A DNA stretch of 64,000 nt from Oceanicella sp. SM1341. Its GTDB lineage: Bacteria > Pseudomonadota > Alphaproteobacteria > Rhodobacterales > Rhodobacteraceae. The notes under the pieces were generated by a model that saw only the letters and a list, made by a program, of their open reading frames with translations, made no database searches and was not told the origin of the DNA. The stretch is from positions 124,001-188,000 of the forward strand of contig NZ_QRGC01000003.1 of NCBI RefSeq assembly GCF_003448965.1, in the 5' to 3' direction. A program made the translations under genes and the position numbers. Each line of letters opens with the position of its first letter. Positions within the stretch are counted from its first letter, which is position 1. Shown in pieces: positions 26,221 to 36,799 of this stretch.

Positions 26221-27705
26221 ATGACCGCCATCCGACCGACCGCCCTCGCGGCCGCCGCCGCACTCGGGCTCGCCGCCGCCACGGCTGCCGCCGCGCGCGA
26301 TGACGTGACCATCGGCATGCAGCTCGAGCCGCCGGGGCTCGACCCCACGGCCGGCGCCGCGGGCGCCATCGACTCGGTGACCTATGCCAACGTGTTCCAG
26401 GGCCTCACCCGGTTCGACCAGAACGGCACGGTGATCCCCGATCTCGCGGAGCGCTGGAACATCTCCTCCGACGGGCTCACCTACACGTTCCACCTGGTGA
26501 AGGGTGTCACCTTCTCCGACGGCTCGACGATGGACGCGGAGGACGTGAAGTTCAGCCTCGACCGCGCCCGGGCCGAGGATTCGGTGAACGCGCAGAAGGG
26601 CCTCTTCGCCGGCATCGCCGAGGTGAAGGTGCTCGACCCGCTCACCGTGCAGGTGATCCTGTCCGAGCCCAACGGCGGCTTCCTGTTCAACCTCGCCTGG
26701 GGCGACGCGGTGATCGTGGCGCCCGAGACAGCCGCCACCAATGCCACCGCCCCCGTGGGCACCGGCCCCTACGTGGTCTCCGACTGGGTGAAGGGCGACC
26801 GCATCGTGCTCACCGCGCGCGATGACTACTGGGGCGACCCGGTGTCGATCCGCACCGCGACCATGCGCATCATCGCCGACCCCACGGCCGCCTTCTCCGC
26901 CATGATGGCCGGTGATCTCGACGTGTTCCCCGCCTTCCCGGCGCCGGAAAACCTCGCGATGTTCGAGGGCAACCCGGAGTTCCGGGTCACCGTGGGCACC
27001 ACCGAGGGCGAGACCATCCTCGCGATGAACAACGGCGCAGCCCCGCTCGACGACATCCGCGTGCGCGAGGCCGTGGCCCATGCCATCGACCGCGAGACGG
27101 TGATCGACGGCGCGATGTACGGCTATGGCACCCCCATCGGCACGCATTTCGCCCCGCACAACCCGGCTTACGTCGACCTCACCGAGCTCTCGGCCTACGA
27201 CCCGGAGAAGAGCCGCGCCCTGCTGGCCGAGGCCGGGCTCTCCGACGGCTTCACCACCACGCTGAAGCTGCCGCCCACCTCCTATGCCCGCCGCTCGGGC
27301 GAGATCATCGCCGCCGAGCTTGCCGAGGTGGGCATCACCGTGGAGATCTCCAACATCGAATGGGCGCAGTGGCTCGACGAGGTGTTCAAGCGCCGCGACT
27401 ACGGCATGACCATCATCAGCCACGTCGAGCCGATGGACATCGGCATCTACGCGCGCGACGACTATTACTTCGACTACCACTCCCCGGCCATGCAGGAGCT
27501 GATGGCCGAGCTCACCCGCACCACCAACCCCGACACGCGCGGCGAGATCCTCGGCCGGGCCCAGCGCCGCATCGCCGAGGATTACGTGAACGCCTACCTG
27601 TTCCAGCTGCCGCTGCTCACCGTGTCGCGGGCCGGGCTGCAGGGCCTGTGGGAAAACGCCCCCACCCCGGCGATCGACCTCACGGGCCTCTCCTGGGCCG
27701 AATGA
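26221..27705 (+). CDS. Second peptide-type ABC transporter, substrate-binding protein
   Basis: The product is 494 aa with a signal peptide ('TALAAAAALGLAAATAAAA', about 7-25). SBP-5 features are 'YTFHLVKGVTFSDGSTMDAE', 'FNLAWGDAVIVAPE', 'VGTGPYVVSDWVKGDRIVLT' and 'VREAVAHAIDRETVIDGAMYG' (in part). It is clearly a different binding protein from the one at 21149, so the second importer likely has its own ligand range. It starts 33 bases after the M20 gene. Confidence 0.9.
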   Translation: MTAIRPTALAAAAALGLAAATAAAARDDVTIGMQLEPPGLDPTAGAAGAIDSVTYANVFQGLTRFDQNGTVIPDLAERWNISSDGLTYTFHLVKGVTFSDGSTMDAEDVKFSLDRARAEDSVNAQKGLFAGIAEVKVLDPLTVQVILSEPNGGFLFNLAWGDAVIVAPETAATNATAPVGTGPYVVSDWVKGDRIVLTARDDYWGDPVSIRTATMRIIADPTAAFSAMMAGDLDVFPAFPAPENLAMFEGNPEFRVTVGTTEGETILAMNNGAAPLDDIRVREAVAHAIDRETVIDGAMYGYGTPIGTHFAPHNPAYVDLTELSAYDPEKSRALLAEAGLSDGFTTTLKLPPTSYARRSGEIIAAELAEVGITVEISNIEWAQWLDEVFKRRDYGMTIISHVEPMDIGIYARDDYYFDYHSPAMQELMAELTRTTNPDTRGEILGRAQRRIAEDYVNAYLFQLPLLTVSRAGLQGLWENAPTPAIDLTGLSWAE

Positions 27706-27795
27706 GCGGGAACGGGCCGCATCGGCGCGGCGGCGCGCGGGCGCCGCTGATCCCCGGCGCGCGGGGCGCAGGCCTTCGCGTGGCGGCGGGCTGAG

Positions 27796-28740
27796 ATGGC
27801 CCGCTACCTCGCCCTGCGCCTCGCGATCCTCGCGGGGACACTCTTCGCCGCCTCGGTGGTGATCTTCCTCGCGCTCGAGGTGATCCCCGGCGACGCGGCG
27901 GCCTTCATGCTGGGGCTCAACGCCCAGCCCGACACCGTGGCCGCCCTGCGCGCCGAGCTCGGGCTCGACCAGCCGGCGCTCTGGCGCTACCTCGGCTGGA
28001 TCGGCGGGGCGCTGCAGGGCGATTTCGGCCTGTCCTACACCTACAAGGTGCCCGTGGCCGAGCTGATCGGCGACCGGCTCTGGGTGTCGCTGCCGCTTAC
28101 GCTCTACGCCCTCGCCCTCTCCACCGCCATCGCCCTGCCGGTGGGCATCCTCGCCGCTGCCCGGCGCGGCGGGCCGGCCGACATCACGGTGATGGGGGCG
28201 ACACAGCTCGGCATCGCCGTGCCGAACTTCTGGTTCGCGATGATGCTGGTGGCGCTCTTCGCCATCTCGCTGCGCTGGTTTTCCGCCGGCGGCTTTCCCG
28301 GCTGGGCGGACCCTCTCGCGGCACTGAAGGCGCTCACCCTGCCGGCGGTGGCGCTCGCGCTGCCGCAGGCCTCGATCCTCGCACGGGTGATGCGCTCCGC
28401 CCTCATCGAGTGCCTCGGCGAGGATTACATCCGCACCGCCCGGGCCAAGGGCCTCACCCGCGGCCAGGCCCTGCGCCGCCACGCGCTGCGCAACGCGCTC
28501 ATCCCGGTGCTCACCATCCTGGGCATGCAATTCTCCTTCCTCATCGCCGGGGCGATCATCATCGAGAACGTGTTCTTCCTGCCCGGGCTGGGCCGGCTGG
28601 TGTTCCAGGGCATCACCCAGCGCGACCTGATGGTGGTGAAGAACGTGGCCCTGCTGCTGGTCTTCGCCGTCACCCTCGTCACTTTCCTCGTCGACCTCGC
28701 CTATGCCGCGGCAGACCCGCGCCTGAGGACCCGCCGATGA
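27796..28740 (+). CDS. Second peptide-type ABC transporter permease (DppB-like)
   Basis: The product is 314 aa with about six membrane helices. 'LFAASVVIFLALEVIPGDAA' is the N-terminal helix region and 'YIRTARAKGLTRGQALRRHA' the EAA loop. 'FFLPGLGRLVFQGITQRD' near the end is typical of DppB. The 90 bases ahead of it contain no gene but are very GC-rich. Confidence 0.91.
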   Translation: MARYLALRLAILAGTLFAASVVIFLALEVIPGDAAAFMLGLNAQPDTVAALRAELGLDQPALWRYLGWIGGALQGDFGLSYTYKVPVAELIGDRLWVSLPLTLYALALSTAIALPVGILAAARRGGPADITVMGATQLGIAVPNFWFAMMLVALFAISLRWFSAGGFPGWADPLAALKALTLPAVALALPQASILARVMRSALIECLGEDYIRTARAKGLTRGQALRRHALRNALIPVLTILGMQFSFLIAGAIIIENVFFLPGLGRLVFQGITQRDLMVVKNVALLLVFAVTLVTFLVDLAYAAADPRLRTRR

Positions 28741-28774
28741 GCGGCGCGCGTACATGCGCCCCCGGAGGCCCGGC

Positions 28775-29589
28775 ATGAAGGCGCTGACCCTGCCGCTCGG
28801 CGCGCTGCTCGCCGGCGTCTTCGTGGTCGCGGCGCTGGTCTCGCTGGTCTGGACCCCGTGGGACGTGACCGCGCTCGCGGTGCGCGACAAGCTGCAGGGC
28901 CCGAGCCTCGCGCACTGGTTCGGCACCGACCAGCTGGGGCGCGATATCCTGTCGATGGTGATGGCGGGCGCGCGCATCTCCATCTCGGTCGCGGTGGTGG
29001 CGGTGGGGGTGGGCATGGTCTTCGGCGTGCCGCTGGGGCTGCTGGCGGCGGCGCGGCGCGGCACATGGGTGGACGAACTGGTGATGCGGTTCAACGACCT
29101 CGTCTTCGCCTTCCCCGCCCTGCTGGTGGCGATCCTGATCACCGCCGTGTTCGGGCCAGGGGCGCTGAATGCCATCCTCGCCATCGGCATCTTCAACATC
29201 CCCGTCTTCGCCCGGCTCACCCGCGGTGCGGCGCTGAGCCTGTGGCAGCGCGAGTTCCTGATGGCCGCGCGGGTGGCGGGCAAGGGGCCGCTGCGCATCT
29301 CGGCCGAGCACATCCTGCCCAACATCGCCGCGCTGCTGATCGTGCAGGGCACCATCCAGTTCTCGCTCGGCATCCTCGCCGAGGCCGGCCTCGCCTATGT
29401 CGGGCTGGGCGCCCAGCCGCCCACCCCCTCCTGGGGGCGGATGCTGGCCGATGCGCAGACGCTGATCGCGCTCGCCCCCCACGTGGCGCTGTTTCCCGGC
29501 CTTGCCATCGTGCTCACCGTGCTGGGGCTGAACCTGATGGGTGACGGGCTGCGCGACGCGCTCGACCCGAGGCTGAAGGAGCGGCGGCG

Positions 29590-29593
<4 letters not shown>
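28775..29593 (+). CDS. Second peptide-type ABC transporter permease (DppC-like)
   Basis: The product is 272 aa, shorter than usual DppC (about 300) because the N-terminal cytoplasmic segment is brief. 'WFGTDQLGRDILSMVMAGAR' and the EAA loop 'FLMAARVAGKGPLRISAEHI' are present. ATG at 28775 is preferred, with GGAGG 8 bases upstream; ATG at 28754 is also in frame. Its TGA overlaps the next ATG (ATGA). Confidence 0.9.
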
Positions 29594-31155
<1,562 letters not shown>

Positions 31156-31174
31156 CCCGCCCTGGCCCGGGGGG

Positions 31175-31609
31175 TCAGCCGAGGGGCGGCACCCAATCCT
31201 CGGTGGGCCGGTTCCAGAAGCGGTTGGGGTTGTCCTCGTCCTGTCCGCGGACATGCAGGGTCCGGGTCGCGGGGGTCACGAAGATCACCGGCTCCTCATA
31301 GGGATGGGCGTGGTAGAGCCCGTGCAGCACCGCCTTGAGCAGCCCCGGCCTGTCCGGCAGGAAGAAGGAGAGCTCGGTACACTCCACCGTCACCCCCTCC
31401 GCCGTGGCCGGGTTGCGCCCGCCGGGCAGCGAGCGGAAGCCCTGCACACCCGGCGCGGCGGCGAAATGCACCCGGTCATAATCGCCCCATTTCAGGTCGG
31501 TGTGGCGCAGCACCTCCGCCAGCAGCGCCTCTGCGCGCGAAACCGGCACCTGCACATGCACCCGGTGGCCGGCCTCGCTGGTGAATCGTCCGCTTGCTGT
31601 CAGATCCAT
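31175..31609 (-). CDS. NIF3/CutA-like small protein
   Basis: The product is 144 aa. The segment 'LLKAVLHGLYHAHPYEEPVIFV' contains HPYEEP, the hallmark of the PII/CutA-like insert found in NIF3/YqfO proteins, here as a stand-alone protein. Other parts are not recognised. Such free-standing units have no established role; metal or metabolite sensing is a guess. The start at 31609 leaves no obvious ribosome site problem and avoids the GC-rich leader included in the longer frame. It lies 3' to the transporter operon, in the opposite direction. Confidence 0.65.
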   Translation of the reverse strand: MDLTASGRFTSEAGHRVHVQVPVSRAEALLAEVLRHTDLKWGDYDRVHFAAAPGVQGFRSLPGGRNPATAEGVTVECTELSFFLPDRPGLLKAVLHGLYHAHPYEEPVIFVTPATRTLHVRGQDEDNPNRFWNRPTEDWVPPLG

Positions 31610-31677
31610 CGGCCTGTCCCTTTCCGTTGTCCCGGGCGAACCTATCGCCCGGGGCGGCGGAAGGAAACATCCCGGGG

Positions 31678-32519
31678 TCACTCGGCCGGCATGGCCGGGG
31701 CGGTGGCGGGCGCGAGGGAACGGGCCTCGGCGGTGCGGCCGTGGGTGGCGTAGAGCATCAGCCCGGTGAAGGCGAGCCCGCCCACCAGGTTGCCCAGCAC
31801 GGTGGGGATCTCGTTCCAGATCAGGTAGTCCATCACCGAGAAGTCACCGCCCATGATCAGGCCGGAGGGGAACAGGAACATGTTCACCACCGAATGCTCG
31901 AAGGCCATGGCGAAGAACAGCATGATCGGCATCCACATCGCGATCACCTTGCCGGAGACCGAGTTCGACATCATCGCGCCCACCACGCCGGTGGAGACCA
32001 TCCAGTTGCACAGCACACCGCGGATGAAGATGGTGAGCATGCCGGCGGCGCCGAATTCCTTGTAGCCCACGGTGCGGGCCTCGCCGATGCCGGCGATCTT
32101 CTGGCCACGGCGTCGGGTTCCACCGAGAAGCCGTAGGTGAACACCACCGCCATCATCACCGCCACGGTGAGCGCGCCGGCGAAATTGCCCGCGAACACGA
32201 TGCCCCAGTGGCGCAGGATGCGCGGCAGGGTGACGCCGGGGCGGCCGTCGATCAGCGCGAGCGGGGTGAGCATGAACACACCGGTGAGCAGGTCGTAGCC
32301 CATCAGGTAGAGCATGCAGAAGCCGACCGGGAACAGGATGGCGCCGACGATGGGCACCCCGGTCTGCACCGTGACGGTGACGGCGAAGACCGCGGCGAGG
32401 GCGAGGATCGCCCCGGCCATGTAGGCGCGGATCAGCGCGTCGCGCGGGGCCATCTGCAGCTTGGCTTCCCCGGCATCGACCATCTTTCCGACGAAATTCG
32501 CGGGCGTGACGTAGGACAT
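31678..32519 (-). pseudogene. Formate/nitrite transporter (FNT family), frameshifted
   Basis: The N-terminal part reads in one frame from ATG at 32519 ('YVTPANFVGKMVDAGEAKLQ' and 'MYLMGYDLLTGVFMLTPLAL'-type helices: LMGYDLLTGVFMLTPLALID) to about 'TYGFSVEPDAVA'. The rest, from 'GQKIAGIGEARTVGYKEFGA' through 'FEHSVVNMFLFPSG' to the end, lies in another frame. The break is at about 32105, where restoring one G (giving GTG GGC CAG AAG) rejoins the two. Together they make a normal FNT channel of about 280 aa, moving formate, nitrite or similar small anions. It may be a true inactivation or a sequencing error in a G run. All other elements look intact. Confidence 0.82.
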
Positions 32520-32848
32520 GTGCGGCGTCTCCGTGTCTGGGGTGTGGGGTCATGAAAAAGGCGCCCGCCTCCGGGCCCGGGTTCAGGGGCCGTTCGGAAG
32601 GGGGACGCCGTTGTCCGTATCCTGAAAGGGGTGGCGCGGGTGCGCCGGCTGCGGTCTCGCGGGCCCGGCCGGTTGTTATCCCGGCGCTGGCGCAGACCCC
32701 GGTGGGTATACGTCGGCGCCGGGGGACCTCCCCGGTCGGACTTTCGGAAACCGATGGCGATCCGGAGCCCAAGCCCCCGACCTGCAGCCGCCGACAACGC
32801 TGTCGGCTTCGCACCCGCCGCGGCTCGGTGAACCGTTGCGGTAACGTC

Positions 32849-32878
32849 TTGTTAGCCGAGTCGTGCGCAGCGCGTCAA
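32849..32878 (-). promoter_or_regulatory. Candidate promoter of the FNT gene
   Basis: On the minus strand TTGACG (32878-32873) is followed after 18 bases by TAACAA (32854-32849). The -35 hexamer is good and the -10 is modest. It would give an unusually long untranslated leader. Confidence 0.4.
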
Positions 32879-32985
32879 GCCTCCATGCCCCATTTTCACG
32901 CAGGATCGCCGCCGAAACAGTTTCGTGCATATTTTTTGAGCATCTGGCTCGCCCGCCCTGCCGCAAGGCGGGCGCAGCTGGCCAT

Positions 32986-33019
32986 GAAAAAGGGCGCGCT
33001 CCGGCGGGAGCGCGCCCTT
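32986..33019 (-). terminator. Rho-independent terminator of the SDR-FAH operon
   Basis: On the minus strand AAGGGCGCGCTCC pairs with GGAGCGCGCCCTT and is followed by a T-run, 21 bases after the stop of the FAH-family gene. Confidence 0.85.
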
Positions 33020-33039
33020 GTCTCGAGGCCGGAGCCGGC

Positions 33040-33882
33040 TCAGGCCGGGTCGGCGATCACGTCCTGGCGCTGCTCGCCGAGGCCCTCGATGCCGAGCTCG
33101 ACCACGTCGCCCGCCTTGAGGAACTGCGGCGGCTTCATGCCCAGGCCCACGCCCGGAGGGGTGCCGGTGGAGATGATGTCACCCGGGTGCAGGGTGAAGA
33201 ACTGGCTCAGGTAATGCACCAGGAAGGGCACCTTGTAGACCATGGTGGCCGAGGAGCCGTCCTGCATGGTCTTGCCGTTGACCTTGCACCACATCTTGAG
33301 GTTGTCGTAGTCGCCCGCCTCGTCCGGGGTGACCAGCCAGGGGCCGGTCTGGCCGAAGTTGTCGCAGGACTTGCCCTTGGTCCACTGGCCCTCGCGCTCG
33401 GCCTGGAAGGCGCGCTCGGAGACGTCGTTGATGGTGCAGAAACCGGCCACGTGGGACATGGCGTCGGCCTCGGAGATGTACTTGCCACCCTTGCCGATCA
33501 CCACGCCTAGCTCGACCTCCCAGTCGGTCTTCTCGGAGCCGCGCGGCACGATGATCGGGTCGTTCGGCCCGCAGATCGCCGAGGTGGCCTTCATGAACAG
33601 CACCGGCTCGGAGGGCACGGTGGCGCCGGTCTCGGCGGCATGGTCGGAGTAGTTCAGCCCGATGCACATGAACTTGCCGGTGCCCGACACGCAGGGCCCG
33701 AGGCGCGGGTTGCCCTGCACGATGGGCAGGCTCTCCACGTCGATGTCCTTCAGCGCGGCGAGATTGGTCAGCACGGCGCCGGAGAGGTCGGCCACCTTGC
33801 CGGAGAGGTCACGGATGCGGCCTTCGGCGTCGAGAAGGCCGGGCTTCTCCTCGCCCTGCTCGCCATAGCGGAGGAATTTCAT
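33040..33882 (-). CDS. Fumarylacetoacetate hydrolase-family enzyme (diketo-deoxy sugar acid hydrolase type)
   Basis: The product is 280 aa. The FAH fold is seen in 'FMCIGLNYSDHAAETG', the metal-binding 'DWEVELGVVIGKGGKY' (Glu/Asp), 'TINDVSERAFQ' and 'DIISTGTPPGVGLGM'. Members of this length include 2,4-diketo-3-deoxy-L-fuconate hydrolase and ureidoglycolate lyase-like proteins. An SDR gene 45 bases upstream on the same strand resembles 2-keto-3-deoxy-L-fuconate dehydrogenase, so a step in L-fucose-type sugar acid breakdown is the best reading. No fucose transporter, dehydratase or regulator is adjacent, so the pair is incomplete here. Aromatic or ureide degradation remains possible. Confidence 0.8.
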   Translation of the reverse strand: MKFLRYGEQGEEKPGLLDAEGRIRDLSGKVADLSGAVLTNLAALKDIDVESLPIVQGNPRLGPCVSGTGKFMCIGLNYSDHAAETGATVPSEPVLFMKATSAICGPNDPIIVPRGSEKTDWEVELGVVIGKGGKYISEADAMSHVAGFCTINDVSERAFQAEREGQWTKGKSCDNFGQTGPWLVTPDEAGDYDNLKMWCKVNGKTMQDGSSATMVYKVPFLVHYLSQFFTLHPGDIISTGTPPGVGLGMKPPQFLKAGDVVELGIEGLGEQRQDVIADPA

Positions 33883-33927
33883 GGGGGGTCTCCCTTCAGA
33901 TGTTCTGATCAGCCGGCGGCGGTGCGC

Positions 33928-34668
33928 TTACGTGCACCAGCCGCCGTCGATGACATGGACCTGGCCGGTGGTAAAGCCCGCCTCGTCGGAGGCGAGATAG
34001 GCGGCCAGCGCCGCGATCTCCTCCGGCTGCCCGAGCCGGCCCATCGGCTGGCGGGCGATGAAGGCGGCGCGCGCGGCGTCGTAATCGCCCTGGGCGCGCA
34101 TGCGGTCGTCGAGCGACGGGCTCTCGACCGTGCCGGGGGCGATGGCGTTGCAGCGGATGCCGAGCTTCACGAAATCGGCGGCGACGGACTTGGTCATCCC
34201 CGCCACCGCGGCCTTGGTGGCCGAGTAGACGAAGCGGTTGGGCGGGCCGGTGACCGCGCCGGCCACCGAGGAGATGTTCACGATCGACCCCTTGCCCTTC
34301 GCCAGCATGCCCGGTAGCACCGCCTTCATCATGCGGTACTGCGAGCGCACGTTGAGCTCGAAGGAGAAGTCCCATGCCCGGTCGTCGCAGTCGAGGATGG
34401 TGCCCCCGTCAACGAAACCCGCACAGTTGAACAGCACGTCCACGGTGCCGATATCGGCCATCAGCGCGGCGATGGCGTCGGCGTCCATGACGTCGAGGCG
34501 GCGGGTGTCGATCCCGGGCGCCTCGGCGGCGAGGCTTGCGAGGGCCTCTTCGTTGATGTCGGTCGCAATGACCTTCGCGCCTTCCGCGTGGAAGCGCAGG
34601 GCGGTCGCCCTCCCTATCCCCGCCCCGGCGGCCGTGGTGAGGCAGATCTTGTCCTGAAGTCGTTTCAT
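33928..34668 (-). CDS. Short-chain dehydrogenase, 2-keto-3-deoxy-L-fuconate dehydrogenase-like
   Basis: The product is 246 aa. The Rossmann motif is 'LTTAAGAGIGRATALRF' (about 9-25), with NAD preference suggested by Asp in 'VIATDINEEAL'. The catalytic Ser-Tyr-Lys lies in 'NISSVAGAVTGPPNRFVYSATKAAV'-type sequence (SSVAG; YSATK). 'DVLFNCAGFVDGG' is the NNAG-equivalent. The ending 'GFTTGQVHVIDGGW' is typical of this group. ATG at 34668 is chosen; 34677 is an alternative. It forms an operon with the FAH-family gene, and the two would oxidise then cleave a deoxy-keto acid. Other SDR substrates such as hydroxybutyrate cannot be excluded. Confidence 0.82.
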   Translation of the reverse strand: MKRLQDKICLTTAAGAGIGRATALRFHAEGAKVIATDINEEALASLAAEAPGIDTRRLDVMDADAIAALMADIGTVDVLFNCAGFVDGGTILDCDDRAWDFSFELNVRSQYRMMKAVLPGMLAKGKGSIVNISSVAGAVTGPPNRFVYSATKAAVAGMTKSVAADFVKLGIRCNAIAPGTVESPSLDDRMRAQGDYDAARAAFIARQPMGRLGQPEEIAALAAYLASDEAGFTTGQVHVIDGGWCT

Positions 34669-34774
34669 GGGCAGCATCCTAGCCGGGGTTTTTGCCTTTG
34701 CAATCCTCCATCTATCGAATTCCTCCGCCGGCATATTATGTATTCAGTGCCCTCTGCGAGCCCGGAGAAACCAG

Positions 34775-35683
34775 TTGAAAGTCATCGCCATTCTCAACCG
34801 CGACGGCGGGACGTTCCGCACGCTCGACATGCCTGCCTTCGCCGCCGCCATGCGCGAGGTCTTCGCCGAGTCCGGCCAGCAGCTCGACACCCGGATCGTC
34901 TCCGGGCCGGAGCTGATCGACGCGCTGGAGGAGGCCTCGGGCGACACGGGACACGACGTGATGCTGGCCGGCGGCGGCGACGGCACGGTCTCGGCCGCCG
35001 CGGCCATCGCCTTTCGCAACGGCAAGCCGCTGGGCGTGCTGCCGGCCGGCACGATGAACATGTTCGCACGGGTGCTGAAGGTCCCGCTCGAGCTCGACGA
35101 GGCGGTGGCCGCCCTCGCCCGCGGCCGGGTGGGCCCGGCCGACATCGGCACGGTGGACGACCGCACCTTCGTGCACCAGGTCTCGGTGGGCCTTCACCCG
35201 CGCTTCGTGCGGGTGCGCAACGAGCGGCCCTTCCAGTCGAAGTTCGGCAAGATCCGCGCCTCGGTGGGCGCGCTGGTCTATGCCATCACCGACCCGCCGC
35301 GCTTTCCCGTGCGCATCACCATCGACGGCGAGACAAGGGAGATGAACCTGCTCTCGGTCTCGATCTCCAACAACCGCTACGGCGAGAGCCCCCTGCCCTT
35401 CGCCGAGCGGGCGGACGGCGGGGTTCTGGGCGTCTACACGACGCGACCGCTGCGCCCGGGGCCGCTGATGCGCCTCACGCTCGACATGCTGTTCGGCACC
35501 TGGCGCTCGAACCGCGACCTGGAGGAGACGCTGACCGACCGGGTGACGCTGGAATTCCCCTCCCTGCCCGAGGGGGCGAACTTCGTGATCGACGGCGAGC
35601 TGGTGCCGATGTCGCCACGCGCCGAGTTCCGCATCCACCCCGGCGGGCTGCAGGTGCTCTACCCCGAGATGCCGGCCACCTGA
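34775..35683 (+). CDS. Diacylglycerol kinase-family lipid kinase
   Basis: The product is 302 aa, starting at TTG 34775 with GGAG 7 bases upstream. The nucleotide-binding 'AGGGDGTVSAAAA' (about 65-77) and 'VLPAGTMNMFARVL' match the DGK/sphingosine kinase/YegS fold, in which ATP phosphorylates a lipid hydroxyl. It has no membrane helix. Nothing around it fixes the lipid substrate. It is divergent from the SDR gene, with a TATTAT hexamer at 34734-34739 as possible -10. Confidence 0.82.
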   Translation: MKVIAILNRDGGTFRTLDMPAFAAAMREVFAESGQQLDTRIVSGPELIDALEEASGDTGHDVMLAGGGDGTVSAAAAIAFRNGKPLGVLPAGTMNMFARVLKVPLELDEAVAALARGRVGPADIGTVDDRTFVHQVSVGLHPRFVRVRNERPFQSKFGKIRASVGALVYAITDPPRFPVRITIDGETREMNLLSVSISNNRYGESPLPFAERADGGVLGVYTTRPLRPGPLMRLTLDMLFGTWRSNRDLEETLTDRVTLEFPSLPEGANFVIDGELVPMSPRAEFRIHPGGLQVLYPEMPAT

Positions 35684-35841
35684 CGGGCCGGGCCCCCGCC
35701 CGGCCGGCGGGCAGGAACATCGGGAAAGGACCTCCCGGGCGGGCGCCCGAACCGGGGGGGTTGACCCGCCGCGGCCGCGGGCCGATGCTCCGCCCGCTGC
35801 CCGGCCCCCCTGTGCCGCCCGCCCCGCTGAGAGGAGATGTC

Positions 35842-36789
35842 TTGAGCAATTCCTACGAGACCGGCCGGCTCAACCTGCCGTTCACCGGCATCTGCACCTT
35901 CGGCAAGTATCCTTACGTGGAGGACTGGGCGGCCATCGACGCGGATGTGGCCATCCTCGGCGCGCCCTATGACGCCGGCACCCAGTGGCGCGCCGGCGCC
36001 CGGCAGGGGCCGCGCGGCATCCGCGAGGCCTCCACCCTGTTCTCCTTCGGGCACGGCGGCGCCTATGACCACGAGGACGACATCACCTATCTCGAGCAGG
36101 GAAAGGTGCGCATCGTCGACATCGGCGACGCCGACATCATCCACACCGACACGCTCGGCAGCCATGCCAACATCGCCGCCGGGGTGCGCGCCATCCTGGC
36201 CGCCGGCGCCCTGCCGGTGGTGCTGGGGGGCGACCACTCGGTGAACATCCCCTGCATCGAGGCCTTCGAGGGCGCCGAGCCCTTCCACATCGTGCAGCTC
36301 GACGCGCATCTCGACTTCGTCGACATCCGCCACGGCGTGACCCGGGGCCACGGCAACCCGATGCGCCGCGCGGCCGAGAAGCCCTGGGTGAGCGGCCTCA
36401 CCCAGCTCGGCATCCGCAATGTCTCCTCCACCGCGCGGGAGGGCTACGAGGACGCCCGCGCCCGCGGCTCCGACATCCTCTCCGTGCGCCAGGTGCGCGC
36501 GCTCGGAGTGGCGGCGGTGCTGGAGCGCATTCCCGCGGGGCGGGTGTACCTGACCATCGACATCGACGGCTTCGACCCCTCCATCGCCCCGGGCACCGGC
36601 ACGCCCAGCCACGGGGGCTTTACCTATTACGAGGGGCTCGAGCTGCTGGACGGCATCGCGCAGCGCTGCGATGTCGTCGGGATCGACCTCGTGGAGGTCG
36701 CGCCTGACCATGACCACGCCGGGCTGACGACTACGCTCGCCGCACAGCTCCTGATGAACACCATCGGGCGCGTGCTCCACCACCGCTGA
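35842..36789 (+). CDS. Ureohydrolase (agmatinase family), second copy
   Basis: The product is 315 aa from TTG 35842, with GAGGAG upstream. Mn-binding motifs 'VLGGDHSVNIPC', 'VQLDAHLDFVD' and 'TIDIDGFDPSIAPGTGTPSH' are complete. It differs widely from the copy at 16750 in the loop regions, so the substrates probably differ. It is followed 10 bases later by a BKACE gene and the carnitine-type operon, with which it is likely co-transcribed. Possible substrates include agmatine, guanidinobutyrate and guanidinoacetate. Confidence 0.86.
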   Translation: MSNSYETGRLNLPFTGICTFGKYPYVEDWAAIDADVAILGAPYDAGTQWRAGARQGPRGIREASTLFSFGHGGAYDHEDDITYLEQGKVRIVDIGDADIIHTDTLGSHANIAAGVRAILAAGALPVVLGGDHSVNIPCIEAFEGAEPFHIVQLDAHLDFVDIRHGVTRGHGNPMRRAAEKPWVSGLTQLGIRNVSSTAREGYEDARARGSDILSVRQVRALGVAAVLERIPAGRVYLTIDIDGFDPSIAPGTGTPSHGGFTYYEGLELLDGIAQRCDVVGIDLVEVAPDHDHAGLTTTLAAQLLMNTIGRVLHHR

Positions 36790-36799
36790 AGGGAACTCC

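Larger units (their letters stand above)
32520..33039. other. Leader and promoter region of the FNT gene
   Basis: No gene was found in this 520-base gap. A minus-strand promoter is proposed at 32849-32878. The stretch from 32845 to 32520 would be a leader of about 320 bases with strong hairpins, for example TTCAGG (32582-32587) pairing with CCTGAA (32621-32626). I do not recognise a known riboswitch in it. Confidence 0.45.

Noticed and set aside
24805-29373. An open frame of 1522 codons on the minus strand opposite the ABC transporter operon
   Set aside because: It mirrors well-conserved transporter genes and has low-complexity His/Arg/Gly-rich content. No ribosome site or family match was seen.
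32520-32880. Known riboswitch class (cobalamin, TPP, guanidine, ZTP, SAM) in the FNT leader
   Set aside because: None of the conserved boxes of these classes was found when the minus strand was read by eye. Structure alone is not enough to name a class.
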